Source: Mermis nigrescens (Eukaryota; Nematoda; Enoplea; Mermithida; Mermithidae). Taken from it: a stretch of DNA of 64,000 bases. Numbering within the stretch: the first letter of the stretch is position 1; each line of letters starts with the position of its first letter. The translations under genes and the position numbers were made by a program. Under the pieces are notes generated by a model, which worked only from the letters and a program-made list of their open reading frames with translations, was not told where the DNA came from and made no database searches. Below, piece by piece: positions 1 through 11,616 of this stretch. The stretch covers positions 1 to 64,000 of the forward strand of contig JAVLUZ010000746.1 in NCBI GenBank assembly GCA_036768485.1. The letters are read 5' to 3'.

Positions 1-545
1 TTCGAGCGATGGCGAACGATTTCGACGCGAAAAAGAACGCGATTGGCTGCGATTGCGCACCATAGAATTAGTATTTCGATCAGCTTGGGTATTATGATTA
101 GCATTATTAGACGTTTCTTGCCTCTGACGCGTGAAACATTCCTCATAAATGTGACCTATGCGCTTGCAAAAGGTGCAATATTTACGAGAAGAATTTTCTG
201 GTTTCTCAGCACGCGATGAGCGATGAAACGTTCTATGACGTGAACGATTTGGATCATTTTGGTTAGATGCGCGAGGAGTATCTTTAGGTACTACGCTGCC
301 TACTGGAGCAGCTGTTACCAATACGTAAGGCGTTACTGCCTTTTTATCCTCAAATTCTTTATTAGCAAATTCAGCGCTTAGCGCATTGTCCAAAAATTCA
401 GCTAATGATGCTCTAGGTTTTTTATGATATGCCTCTTTCGAAATGTGTGGTAATAAACCTTGTTTTAGTTGATGTCGCATTAAATTATTGAAATGTGGCG
501 AGTCAACTTCAAGGTAAGGATCAGATTTAATTAACTCTTCGCGAA
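1..545 (-). pseudogene. gag: Gypsy-like gag, C-terminal part with CCHC zinc knuckle
   Basis: Seen: reading the minus strand from about 545 down to base 1, one frame is open throughout, but it is offset by one base from the upstream gag frame that stops at 527-529. It encodes the rest of a retrotransposon capsid region, then a basic Arg/Ser-rich nucleocapsid. A zinc knuckle lies at 136-177 and reads CTFCKRIGHIYEEC, matching CX2CX4HX4C. Family knowledge: this knuckle binds and packages element RNA. The frame is still open at the left window edge, so protease and RT should lie beyond it. The offset could be a lesion, an assembly error or programmed frameshifting. A break in the middle of the capsid domain makes the first two more likely. 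Confidence 0.8.
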
Positions 546-2293
546 GCGAGATAATAAGCTTTAACCGATTCGTTAGGCTGCTGTTTGTGTGACAAAAAAC
601 GATTAAAGAGCGCACCGGTGTCCATAGGACAAAATTCGGTTATTAGCGCTTGCTTCATTTTTGAATAAGATTGTTGTATATCAGCAGGTAACGAATGGTA
701 TAAACGCAAAACATAAGGGTCAAGAAATCCAGTAGCGAATTTTAAACGATCAGCTTTGTCAATATCATAGGTATTGGCAAGCGATTCAAATTCTGCAAAA
801 TATGCTTTTATATCTGATTTATCGCCATCAAAAAATTTTTTATTTGCAATTGCAAATTGCATCTGCTGCAAAAATGGTCCGCGATTCAAGGAATCAGCGA
901 GACGTGAGTCACCACGCGAGCTTTCAGATGAAGAACCTGAACTATGCCTATGACGTCGTCTGCGCGATCGAGATTTGCGACGCGAGCGACGACTGCGCGG
1001 GCGATCATAACTATTAGATGAGCTTTCGTCAGAAAATTTGACATGTTTTCTCCTACTAGATGATTCAGGTAGGGATGCAGATTCATTTTGCAAATGTGCA
1101 GATTCATTGTTAATGCCAGATAAGTTTATCTCAACCGGTTGCATTTCGATATTAGAAGAATGCAAAATAGGATTATTAGGTGGTATTTCTACGTTTATGG
1201 GATTAGGTACATAATTATTGGCTAAGATTTCTCCTTGAGGTGGAAAATACTGCAGCGGTGGTGGATTTAATTGCTGCTGCGAATTCGTAGTGGAAGGATT
1301 AGGTACGAAAGAAGGCGCATTACGATTTAATGGCAGCGAAGGCCGAGATCGCGACGTTTGCGAAATCGGTACCGACGGCTGCGAAATCGTAGGTATATTT
1401 TCCGAAAAACCCGAGTTTTGCACTGATTGCAAACCCGTGTTTACAGAATTCTGTGACAAATTAGATATCTCAGGCGCGCGATTCGTACAACTTTGAGAGA
1501 TATTTTCTGGAACAGTTTCCGAAGGTGAGCGTGAATTCGATGCTCTGTTGCTAGTAGACAACAGTGAAGATGCACGATGCGTACTTTGCGCACGATTCGC
1601 ACTTTGCGCATTAAATTCAGAAAAATTTGCGCTATCGATTGAGTGGTTAACGCGCTCAGATGAATTATTCTCTATGCGATTCAAAACTGGTTGGGGTTTA
1701 AGCATAGTGCTTAGCTCCAGACGCAGTTTACGCATTTCATCCGCATTTTCCTTTTTATCTTGATCAACGCGCGTAGAAAGGTCCGAAAATTGCAAATGAA
1801 TAGCTTGTAGCGCTTTCAAAATAAGATCATTAGTCACATTAGCATTAGCACGCTCTTTGTCGGCATTTATGCAATGACTATGATTACTTTCTACGTCAGA
1901 ATCGGGATTTTCGCGCTCCGAACTGGTTTCAGGATTATTTGCCGTGTTAAGAGTAGTCGTATTATCAATCATTGTATGATTAGATGAATTGTCAATATTA
2001 GGGTCCGATCTAGTTATCGAAGTTTGATTAATGCGCGCTTGCACGGTAGTCAATAACAGTTCATCTTCAGACTGTGTATTGCTCGCGGCATGTAGTGACG
2101 CGGGTAATTTATCATTATTCGCCTTAGTAGTTACGTCTCTCGTAATTGTGTCATTACTCGCAGAATTACACGCGCTATTAGAGTCAACAGGCGCGGTAGG
2201 TAATTGGCGAGCTGAAGTAGGTGGCGTAGAAGGTTTTTTCAATTTAGCGGGCGGTGTCCGCAAAACCTTTTTCCTGCCATTTTTATGTGTCAA
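527..2293 (-). CDS. gag: Gypsy-like retrotransposon Gag, N-terminal and capsid part
   Basis: A 588-codon open frame of an LTR-retrotransposon structural protein that would form the cytoplasmic virus-like particle. Seen in order: Asn/Ser/Thr-rich low-complexity N-terminus (about residues 1-150), a probable coiled coil (155-199), a second Ser/Pro/Asn-rich linker, an Arg/Ser-rich basic block near 431-455 (motif SRRRRHRH), and a Retrotrans_gag-type capsid domain from about 472 (motifs KKFFDGDKSDIKAYF and LITEFCP). It stops at 527-529, where the neighbouring frame continues into the zinc knuckle. The frame's first codon at 2291-2293 is TTG, an in-frame TGA lies a little upstream, and the first in-frame ATG is near residue 108. 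The true start is therefore lost, non-AUG or supplied by splicing. Confident for gag; subfamily unknown. Confidence 0.85.
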   Translation of the reverse strand: MTHKNGRKKVLRTPPAKLKKPSTPPTSARQLPTAPVDSNSACNSASNDTITRDVTTKANNDKLPASLHAASNTQSEDELLLTTVQARINQTSITRSDPNIDNSSNHTMIDNTTTLNTANNPETSSERENPDSDVESNHSHCINADKERANANVTNDLILKALQAIHLQFSDLSTRVDQDKKENADEMRKLRLELSTMLKPQPVLNRIENNSSERVNHSIDSANFSEFNAQSANRAQSTHRASSLLSTSNRASNSRSPSETVPENISQSCTNRAPEISNLSQNSVNTGLQSVQNSGFSENIPTISQPSVPISQTSRSRPSLPLNRNAPSFVPNPSTTNSQQQLNPPPLQYFPPQGEILANNYVPNPINVEIPPNNPILHSSNIEMQPVEINLSGINNESAHLQNESASLPESSSRRKHVKFSDESSSNSYDRPRSRRSRRKSRSRRRRHRHSSGSSSESSRGDSRLADSLNRGPFLQQMQFAIANKKFFDGDKSDIKAYFAEFESLANTYDIDKADRLKFATGFLDPYVLRLYHSLPADIQQSYSKMKQALITEFCPMDTGALFNRFLSHKQQPNESVKAYYLASRRVN

Positions 2294-3470
2294 TAATGTC
2301 GAAAAATGTGACTTTGGGTAAAATAAATTTCAGTACGTCGAAATTTTTCCCAAAATAAATGTTTCGAATTTGGCCTTTGTCGATCCGAAAAACAGGTTTT
2401 TCCACGTAAATAGTACTTCCTTACGTGAAGTAAGATATACCTGACGTGAAATGATCGAAAGCAGATAGGACTAAGCCTAAAGCGCAAGAACGTGTACGTG
2501 GTTAGAAAAACAGGTAGGTAAGAACCTAAATGACGGAAATTCGTCGTCAGTTGAGAAAAATGATAAATCGTCGCCTGAGGGTCGACGTTTATAGAAAAAT
2601 GCGAGCGTGAGAGCTGCCTTCGTCGATAGAGATCCGACGGAAATAGAAAAATAACGATGACTTTACCACGATACACAAAATCTTTACCACGGACGCTTAC
2701 TTAAATTGCGCACTGCCACGATCGCGGTCGATACAACAACAAAGGTGAACGAAATGTTACACATTTTTAGATGGCCAAAATGATAATTTTTGGATCGAAA
2801 AATAATTTTACGATGATTGATCAGCTCGGCTGTAGCTAGCAGCCTAAAGGAGGGAACGTCCAATGTAAATGTAGGGGCCTGTATCTACAAGAGCGACACA
2901 GACCGGCCTAGCATTACCTTCGAGATTTACCTAGGTACGTAGGTACTTAAGTCTACGCTTAGTGCTGGCCCCGATCGCGCGGCTCTGAATGGCTTTCGAT
3001 CTTTGGACCCTTAGAGACCTTACGGCTTCGATCCCCTCAGCCCTAATATTGCTGGCCGCTTTTATGTCGGGTGATCTCAGCAGCTACGCCCTAAGACCTA
3101 AGGCTACCTACCTAGTCTCGGAATTTGCCGCGGAGGTCAGTTGACCTATCTCAAGCTCAAGTTGTTTATTTAACTTATTTTCAATCAGTGCCTGATCCGA
3201 AATGTTTTGGTTCCTAATATGTGTAGCACGCTGAACTATGAAAACAACAACAACGAGCTCTATGCTGATCAATCATCCTTAAAGATTAAATAATAATTTT
3301 GATCAATTTTTGGCTTGAGAAATAAATTATGATTTCCAAATAAAATAAACTATCATACGAAATTTACCTATCAGTCCACTAAGATGGGAAGAAATCCTCG
3401 ACGTAGTAGATGCCCGACCTAACCCTCGGTATAACCAGAAACCACTGGGTAGGTTTTCTCTATTTTAATT
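2294..3470 (-). other. Leader and possible LTR region upstream of gag
   Basis: No recognisable gene. On the minus strand this lies directly upstream of gag, where a leader, primer-binding site and 5' LTR are expected. A 128-codon frame (2290-2676) has no recognisable content and is probably chance. The part from 2820 to 3130 is clearly richer in G+C than the AT-rich DNA beyond it. I could not find a partner LTR, because the other end of the element is outside the window, nor a convincing tRNA primer site. Confidence 0.35.
2925..3120. repeat. Imperfect inverted repeat, arms about 40 bp
   Basis: The left arm contains CTAGGTACGTAGGTACTTAA. The reverse complement of the right arm contains CTAGGTAGGTAGCCTTAGG. 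Both arms then share a CGCTTAG/GCGTAG-like segment ending in GCTG. The match is imperfect. It could be LTR secondary structure or an old hairpin element. Confidence 0.3.
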
Positions 3471-6400
3471 CAACGATGAATTCACGGCCTGAAGCCGGAC
3501 AACAAGCAAAAAGAAAACGAAAACGTACGGACTATATCAACGTACGACTGGCAAACGAAAAAGCAAAAACGCCAGACTAAACTACAACGTTAAGTACACT
3601 GGCCTCAAGGACCATTACAGTAAATTAAACAAAGATCAATTTAACGTAATACTGATAAGCTTTTATCTCAGATCGAATTGTTATCGATTACACAAGCGGT
3701 ATGCATGAAACAATTACTATTATCATACACTTAACTCTATGCTACCGGACAAGTATCTAAATGTTTTTTATTATTGAAAATTTGGGGAAATAATGGGAAG
3801 ACCGAAGGCATAGCCCACAGTGCACTATCATCGATAGCTACTAGTATTGGCTATGTTATGGCTATCGCGAACTGCTAAGGCAGGTTCGCCTACACGTGTA
3901 ACTCTCGCAGTTACACTTTCTATGAATTATTTACAGCGTTTTCAATAGGTAGCTGGCTCATCTATCTTTTGTTGAACTATTTTTTTCATTTATTGTACTA
4001 ATGTTTATTTGTACTTTATTGATCATTGATTAGATGTGTTTTAGATGAGTGAAACACAATCAGCTTAGTAAAATGTATAGCTGATTACTCAGTAAAGTAG
4101 TATTTGATAGGCTCCGCGATTTATAATGATATGAGAACAACTGTTGCTGTAAAATGTATGATACCTTACCGCAACAATGAAATGCAGATACGTGAGTGCC
4201 TAAAGAAAAATGAATGAGCAAGAAAGATTTTAAAATAGAATCTAAGGTTCGAAATTGATAATCAACCTAACAAATTCGATTTGAAATGGCTCAATATTAT
4301 GTGCTTACGCACTTACACCGAAATAAAGAAGGTATTGGGTCCCCGCCTACCAGAAAATTTGGAAAGGCGCACCCCCTCTGACCATTTAGGTCAAAACCTA
4401 ATGCTGAAAACACGAAAAAGTGTCGAACAACGTCTAAAAGTATTATTTCAGATACTCTATTTTCCAGCTGTTCATATACTGTTCGATGCATTCATCTAAA
4501 CAATTTTCTTCGTTATTTCTTAAGTATTTGATGTCCTTTGTTACATAATCAACCTTATTTTGATTTGTTTTCTAAACCCTCAAGTATTCATGAAGAATAA
4601 AAACAACGGATTAAGTTGCCAAAATTTGACATTAAATGAAATAATTACTAATTTATTCCTTACAAATGAAAACTCGCTTTAATCCTCCCAAAATTTTTGA
4701 CCTTGTGCATGTACATAGGGGGCTTAAAATTATCATTTACTTGCGTAAAACGCCGAAGTGCCTCTGTCATATTTGATCGCTAGTACGAAATAGAACCTAA
4801 CTACTTATCCTGATAAATCAGTCAAACATTGTTACAAATTGATTGCAACGCATTCATCATCAGTATTTACATCTAATCTGAGATCAACGCATAATATGCA
4901 AGAAGTGTAATAAAATAGTTACACAAATGAAAATGGTACGAATTTGTAACTAAATTCTATTTTACACAAGTTTTGGCACAAATTTAAAAGATTGGTAGGC
5001 AGCAAGCCGACGGCTAATGGCAAGTAATTTTATGGATAAGTTCAATTGATTCAGCGCAGTCCGTCAGCTTGTCAGTAAATATTTTTTAAAGTTTATGCCT
5101 AAATTTATACGAATCGGGATACTTTAAAAATGCAACATGTAAATTATAGAAACTGCTAAATTCTTCATAAGCCGTTTTTCATCATTTTAATGAGAAACGT
5201 GTTGCAGGGAACGTGCTGTGGACATAGGATTTGTTAAGAGGCATTGTTGGAACGAATTTCGGGGGACGAGTTGTGATGGGGACGAATTCATAAGGGGTCG
5301 AATTGTGGGGGACGAAAAGTGGGATACGAATTTTTGAATTATGTGCAAGCAGGCACGTTTCTCTGGGGAATGGGGCTTCGGACCCTTCCCCAAAATTTAG
5401 AAATATCGGAAAAATATGACTTTTTAAACGTTATTTTGTGCTCTTTGTGGCTTTTTTGGTCTGAGTCCTCTCAATGATTGGTGTTGTTCCTTCAAAATAG
5501 GAGGGTCAGCTACGTGCCTGTATGCAAGCAAGCTGGAAGCATTTAAAAAACCTCATCGTTCAATTTTGCTATTAGCTGCTAACGTAAGAGAAAATGCACT
5601 GTATTTTGATATGGAATTCCATGATATATGTCGTCTCAAAAAATGCATAACTTTTCGATCCTCAAAACGTAATTGGTAGTACTTGAAGGTGATCTCATTC
5701 AATTTCTTACAGCCGTATTTATTGTTTCTTCGTTTTTACGAGAAATGCGCGTTGGTTTATTGCATACATGGGCAGCGACAAAACTCAAGGGAGGTCTGGA
5801 TGGAATACAAATCCGAAAAAAACCTCGATGAAGTGGCCAGAATATTATTACTAGGGTCTATCGATTTTGAGGATTTTTTCGATTCTCAGGCGGGTATAAA
5901 CCCCCAACCCACCACACCAACGTGCGCTTGGATGTATTTACGCCCAGGAACAGGAAAATTGATAATTTCTTACAAAAAAAAACAAAAAATCAAAGTCTTG
6001 AGCGAAAAGTATTTTTTTAAACTGTTTCTAGAATATCTTCCTAGTAGATTAGGAAAGTTTTTTAGTCACACGAGTAAATTACCTTCATTGGGCTTCAGAG
6101 CAATAAATAAACGACAAAAACACCATTTTGTCTTTCTTACATTCACAAAAACGTAATAAAATTTCTTAAAAAATTGATTTAATCTACTGAAATGTAATTC
6201 AAGAGGTTAGTCTGCGAAAAGCACTGAAAAATTCAACTCAATGCTTCAAAGATCACATTGAAGTTTTTTCCTAGAAGTTCCTAATTCTGGTGATAATGAA
6301 TTATGCGGATAAGCTTTTGCTGGGATTTTTCACTTATCAGTAACTCGCAATGTCCGCGCGTTTAGACCTAAATATCTTTTTATTCCAGAAACGAAGATTA

Positions 6401-6940
6401 GATTTCAAGAGTTAGTGGTAGTGAATGGAAAATAAAGAATAATAAATAAGTAATAAATGGAATATGAAGGGAATACGGGTAAACGGAAAAATAAGCATTT
6501 TAAGATTTAAAAATTGCGAAGCAATTGATTTTAAAAGCTTAAGCACACAAAATCAGGAAGTCACCTGAAAATGTTTAGCCTGTGTGTATTGCGTAAATTT
6601 ATCTGTATTCTCAGGTAGACGGCAACACGTTCGAAAGGGTGTGCAGCGCAACTATGAAACAACTGCAACTCGTGAGCATATTATATTTGTACAGGAACTA
6701 TTGAATTATCGTTATTGATAGAAAATTAGTGCGCTAAAGTTGCAGACTCGTTTTTGTGAGCAGACTAAGGAGTATGGTATAAGGAGGGGGCACGTTCTCC
6801 CTCTAATTTTGAAACTTCGGCTATTTTTAGCTAGGTTTCACCGCTGGAGAAAAAATATCGCTTTTCTTGATAGTATACATTGGAAGGTAGTATTAAAATG
6901 GGGGTTAACACAATTTTTAAAGGTTTAGCTTAGACGCAAG
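3471..6940. other. AT-rich stretch without a supported gene
   Basis: I see no protein family on either strand. A 157-codon plus-strand frame at 5683-6156 has no recognisable domain and a lysine/phenylalanine-rich, noncoding-like composition. At 4335-4380 there is a short relic of the dispersed repeat that is better preserved near 7260-7300 (shared CAGAAAAT then TGGAAA). Confidence 0.5.
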
Positions 6941-6944
6941 TGCG

Positions 6945-7320
6945 AGTTTAGAGGGGCGGCCGTGCCCTGTTGTCAAAAAATAAGTGGGCGCTATACTGAA
7001 TAATCTGAATTTTATGAATGATTTTAGCCATTTTTATCATAATTTTTGAGAAATTTTATGGCGCTTAGCGCTGGGTAGTATTCAACGATATTTGGTGACT
7101 TTCTTTTGAGATCGCGGTTTTTGTAGGAAACTTTAAAAAAATTCAACTATTTTCGGATCTCAAATAATCCTGTCTATCAAAGGACGACAAAAACCTCTAC
7201 TTTATGCATAATTAACGTACTCTTAGGACAATTTTTGGCAATATTAGAAAAATTTTGGGTTTGGCCTCCCTGTCAGAAAATCCTGGAAACGCACGCCATT
7301 GCATGAATGACATGTTGAGA
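6945..7320. repeat. Dispersed repeat family D, copy 1
   Basis: It shares ordered blocks with 61205-61690: TTCGGATC, then a CTGTCTATCA block, GGACAAAAACC-like, TTTTGGCAAT-like and a terminal CCTGTCAGAAAA. It includes the palindrome GGCGCTTAGCGCT at 7060-7072. No coding capacity or clear target duplication is visible. Confidence 0.55.
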
Positions 7321-7329
7321 ATTCATTCG

Positions 7330-8550
7330 TAGAGCTGCAAAATCTGACCGAATGAGTCGAAAATAGATTGGATTTTTTCGGATTTATTTTGTTAAACTCT
7401 CTTCTCCATCGCTTGCTGCGCATTAAGAAAGGCTCAAGAGTACCATTATTCTCATCGATCTCCTAACTCTTATCGAAATGTCAGACTTAAACATTTTCGT
7501 TCCCTGAAAATTCAGATTACCAGCTACGTTCCGCTTGAACTAAATCAAAGACGATTGTTACACTGTGCAACAATAATTAGTAAAATTTTCTGTTGGACTG
7601 AGGCTTGTGTAAGGTGATGAAATAAAAGATGCAAATACGACTAAAGTTGTTTGTTAGAATTAATAATGGTTTATGAGGCATTGCTTTTCTCGAAAAAAAC
7701 ATACTCATTAGCTGTCGTAACATTTCATCCATAGGTAGGCGGCACCAAAGTTTTGGGGGGTGCAGCGTCGTTTAATTTTTATTAAATCCTATATGAAAAT
7801 TTCATATCATGATTTAGTGCTCATAAGAAGATCAAAATGTTATTTTTAAAAAGAGAGTCATGTCATAGATAATGATTTCATCCCGGAATCCCGTGCTGCT
7901 TACATTAGTGCATTGCCTATCCGATTTTTGGTAATAAACTTTTTTCCCCATTGAAATAGGCGAAGATCTTGTCAGAAGAAAACAATAATTGGTGAGCTTT
8001 CTTCCATTAATGTGCCATGTGAGATGCAGGATGTACCTACATACTCGTACGCACATAAATAAGTGCTCTTAGCATTCAAAACACTTGGGAAATTTGAATA
8101 AAGAAAGAATCATCAAAAAGTTAGCTATAGCTGTTATCTGTGCTGTGTGAAATAAAGTATAAACTAATTGATGAATTTCAATATTTGCATTCGTATTTTA
8201 ATAAAACTAATATAGGATTGGTGGTGTTGAGAAGAAAATAGAACACTTGGATTTTCGCTTCGTTTTACACCAAATATTTATTGAAGCATATGTATGTAGC
8301 TTTTCTGAATTTTTGGTCAAAGACTGATTATTTTCTGAATCCATGATGTTTGAATTGGAAACATTTTAAATTTCATTTTTAAAGCTTTATTTTTGAGAAC
8401 ACCGTGCATGAATAGGATAAAAAATTATACCGAATATTTTTATGAAAATTAAGCCTCCGTTTACCATCATGTTTTTGTAGTCGAAGGGTACCATCATAGG
8501 AAAAACTCATAGTTTATTAAGGTACACCTTCTTTATTCACTCTGCCAGTT
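7330..8550. other. Intergenic, only a MITE scrap
   Basis: No gene is supported. At 7730-7770 there is a truncated left end of the short MITE family described further right (CATAGGTAGGCGGCACC followed by TTTTGGGGGGTGCA). Confidence 0.5.
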
Positions 8551-8613
8551 ATGCCAATAAAGTATTCATTATGCTTCCTATGCCGGAAGCATAATGAATC
8601 ACTTTATTGGCAT
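8551..8613. other. Near-perfect 63-nt hairpin
   Basis: The 28-nt left arm 8551-8578 pairs with 8585-8613 across a 6-nt loop (TATGCC). The only defect is one extra C in the right arm. No long flanking frame is present. It could be a minute palindromic transposon remnant, a cruciform-forming site or a small-RNA hairpin. The stem is shorter than is usual for an animal pre-miRNA. Confidence 0.8.
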
Positions 8614-9400
8614 TTATCTGTTCTCCCTTATCCATGTGTCAAAAACTTTATCTAGCCTCGTTTTTGTTCGAGATAAATCGTTTTTAATGATTTAGCATGA
8701 TGAGTAGTTATAGAATAGTCATAAATAAGGATTTTTTGCCTATTTACAGTGATATCACAAAGACTCAAAATAGGAAAATAAGGTTTTAATGAAAAATTCA
8801 GTAATTTATCCCTTTACAGCTTTTCAAATGCATCCCCAGGTTGTGAATAACGCAACAGGAATCTGTTTTTTCTTGTTTTTTCATAATATCCAACAGGCAC
8901 CTGTTCTTATGCATTGTAAGACTTTTTTAGTTTTACCTCTTTCAAAAACAATTTTCGCAGAAAATAGCATACACATTTAGAAAGGGCATTTAAAATGGCA
9001 CTAAATGGAAATAACAACTGTCACAGCATGTAAATATGGTGTAGCTTAATATGGAATAGTGTGAAACAGAAAAGTTGGGGAGGTTTCTGCGTACCCGATG
9101 GAAAGGTTCTAATTAGATATCTATCCGTCTGCTTGCTCATAATTAAATGTGATTTCACATGATAATACTTCAATTTTAATTACGTTAAAACAACAACATA
9201 AACATTGACAATTTACGAGTAAAAAGGGGGAAAACGAGTCTCTCAATTTAATAAAATAGGTAAGATCTAGAATGAGAAGAGTTAGAACCAAAACGAGGGG
9301 AAGTATCGCCTGTAGTGTTGGTAAAGTGGGAGACGGTGGAGTGGGAACGGTAAATAAGGAATGCGCCAACAACAAACTACATTTTCCGAGCAACCCGAAA
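8614..9400. other. Intergenic, no gene seen
   Basis: Only short chance frames occur. The frame at 9121-9393 on the minus strand is Leu/Pro/Thr-rich and matches nothing I recognise. Confidence 0.5.
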
Positions 9401-10132
9401 CTCGACGATTGAAAAGAACCGAAAAACGCTTGTGCAGCGAATGTTTATAATGGCGATTTTCGGGGGTTAGACTAACGGAAAGTATCGAAAACGTGTGTTG
9501 AGCGTTTCAAATAACTTTGAGGGGTTGGGCCAGCGGGAATCCATAACGGACTAAATACGTTCTAGATAGCCGGAATATAGAATTACGGTTTTGAGTGCAC
9601 TGCGGAAGTTAAACGTGCGGTTCGAAGGTTGGGCTAACAAAAAGCATCAAAAACATGTCGCGTGCATTTCAATTAGCTTGAGCGTAGAGATGTGGATTAG
9701 AGCATACTGTAGAGCCTAGAAGTTCTCATGACCAAAAGTGGACGTGGCGGCGCGTTGGCGGGCCTAGCTATCAAAAATACGATTTTATCTAAATGCATTT
9801 TCGCTTATCTGTGAGAGAGCAGCGTTTTTGCGGTATTTAGGTTTATGTACTTTCTATTGAGGTTTAGGTTTTTTCGGACGACAAATATGGAAAAACTAAT
9901 TGACGTTTCGAAACAAAGATACAATTTTGAATATTTTCATCGGTGTTTATGGAAATAGGGAATAGGTTGAGGTGGTCAAATGGCGACGAGTTTTTATGTA
10001 GAAGGCTGAGATCGGAATAAGCAATGAGATCCAAAAAAGCGCATGTTATGCAATAACATTGGAAATAATAGCAAAGAGAATAAAGTTGAATTTTGAGATA
10101 TAGTTTAATTAAGTGATTAAAACGGCATTACA
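9401..10132 (-). mobile_element. Putative 3' LTR area of the second Gypsy element
   Basis: On the minus strand a purine-rich tract (10133-10165) is followed directly by TGTAATGCCG, the expected arrangement of polypurine tract then LTR beginning with TG. The right edge at 10132 is the supported boundary. The left edge is a guess, since no second LTR is available for comparison. It contains a diverged tandem duplication: 9463-9520 and 9627-9685 share the pattern GG-TTRG-CTAAC followed by a GTATCGAAAAC-type block about 164 bp apart. Confidence 0.4.
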
Positions 10133-10165
10133 TTTCTTCCCCTGTTTTTCTTTTTTCTTCAAGAG
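10133..10165 (-). other. Polypurine tract next to the LTR edge
   Basis: On the minus strand it reads as a run of A and G ending in AGGGGAAGAAA, interrupted by few pyrimidines, then TGTAATG. In LTR elements such a tract primes plus-strand DNA synthesis. It is correctly placed downstream of pol. Confidence 0.45.
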
Positions 10166-10239
10166 AGACCCTCGTTATACATATCAGGATACATAAAAAA
10201 CGCACATACTATCATCAGTTATGTGCAGTGGCAATGCGG

Positions 10240-11277
10240 AACGACAGCGGCGGCGGCATCCTGGCATCGGGCGCATCAGAGGGCTTGCGGGTGGCGAGGC
10301 GCGCCTTGATAAAATTATTTAAACGGCCGTAGAGCGCTTCCGAAATAATTCGCGTTGATTGGGCCAAAACTTTGAATGAGGGCGTCGTAGGACGTGTTGA
10401 GGAAAGCAGAATGCCGCTCTACTGACCATGGGCGATTCAATGGAAAGCGTGGACGCTAAATTCGTTTTAATGGTGGTTAGCAATTCGGCGAACTCTTTTT
10501 CGATATCCTGTGTCAAGTAAGTGAGTCGACGGTGAGTTGAGGGCGTAACGGGCGGGTGGAGCGATGTTGTTATCGAGTAGGCTGGGAATATAGCTTGGCA
10601 TCGGACGCTGATTGGCTGGACGATTTGGCTGGCGAGCTTCGTAAGCATCGGGTGTTGTCTGCGTTGCAGCGTCGGCAGAGGGTGTGACAAAATAAACGGG
10701 ATGCGTTGCTTTTCGAAAAATTTGCTAAATCAGCTGTTTGGTCATCGGCATTGAACCGCACGAACCACTTATTGCAATTCAGAGAGGAACAAGCGTAAGC
10801 CAGCAGGGACGCACGTTAAGCTGTTCGAGGTTGAAGGTTAGGAGGAAGCCATTCGGGCGTAGAATGTAGATGAGTTTTGGGGGCGAGTGTGTGGATGCGA
10901 TGGACGGTGGATAGCCAACGACGACATCATAGACGTTGGAGTGAAAGCCGATGGGATTTTCGAGGATTGGCTGGTTAATGCTCAGTGGGAATTGCTGGAA
11001 TCGACGCAGTCATCCATCATGGAGTTGATGCAGGTAGTTGCTAATTTTTGTCGGTGGATCTTTGTTTCGCTTTGAAGAGGTAGCAGAGACGATGAGGATT
11101 TTGACGAGTGGGGGATTTGAGGGATTTTGGGTCAATCGGATCCCGGATTTCTTTGTTTCTAGTTATCCGTGGAATCGGCGTTTGGGTTTGGCGACGGAGA
11201 TCCGAGGTCTGATCCAGATATGGAATTGTTGGACATATTCTGAAAAGATTGAAGTTGATTTTTTCACATATTAACAA
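10240..11277 (-). pseudogene. Unrecognised region after pol (possible third ORF)
   Basis: This kilobase lies between the end of pol and the polypurine tract and is visibly richer in G+C than the surrounding DNA. On the minus strand several open pieces occur in shifting frames: 11041-11277, 10570-10761, and 10319-10690, which includes DIEKEFAELLTTIKTNL, a possible helix. Some Gypsy elements carry an env-like or accessory frame here, but I see no signal peptide, membrane anchor or fusion motif and make no functional assignment. The frame breaks suggest decay. It could also be LTR/UTR sequence. Confidence 0.3.
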
Positions 11278-11299
11278 AATCAGGTGAGGCTTAAATCAA

Positions 11300-11560
11300 T
11301 TAGTGACGTGAGCATAAGTTATATGAGTGTGTAGCTACTGATTGAAATTTTGGAGTTTCTGAAAGATGGGTTGTCTCACTTTGGAAGGTTGAGCACAGCA
11401 ACTCCTTAACTTTTTTCAAGCGATTTACGTGAATCCACTCAGACTTTAGAGAATGGTCATTTACAGGACGTATGAAAATATTACGGTAAGAAATTTGCAT
11501 AATTTTATAGGGGCCTATCCAGGTACGTAAAAATTTGGGAGTTGTCCAACTTTCAGAGCG
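11300..11560 (-). pseudogene. pol: Pol C-terminus: GPY module and tail
   Basis: The minus strand encodes WIGPYKI, the GPY/F module that follows Gypsy integrases, then HVNRLKK and a terminal YNLCSRH resembling the YNLRPR tail typical of the end of Ty3/Gypsy pol. In integrases this module helps DNA binding and multimerisation. It is separated from the catalytic core by frame breaks, so the gene is no longer translatable as one protein. Confidence 0.75.
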
Positions 11561-11616
11561 GGTGAGAACTTAAAACAAGGTTTCCAATTTCGTAATGAAC
11601 GTCGTTAGCCTTTTTA

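Noticed and set aside
2640..2760. tRNA primer-binding site near TGGCAGTGCG (minus strand)
   Set aside because: Not preceded by an LTR end in CA and does not match a tRNA 3' end I could name.
5683..6156. 157-codon plus-strand frame
   Set aside because: No recognisable domain, skewed composition, and no supporting splice or promoter context.
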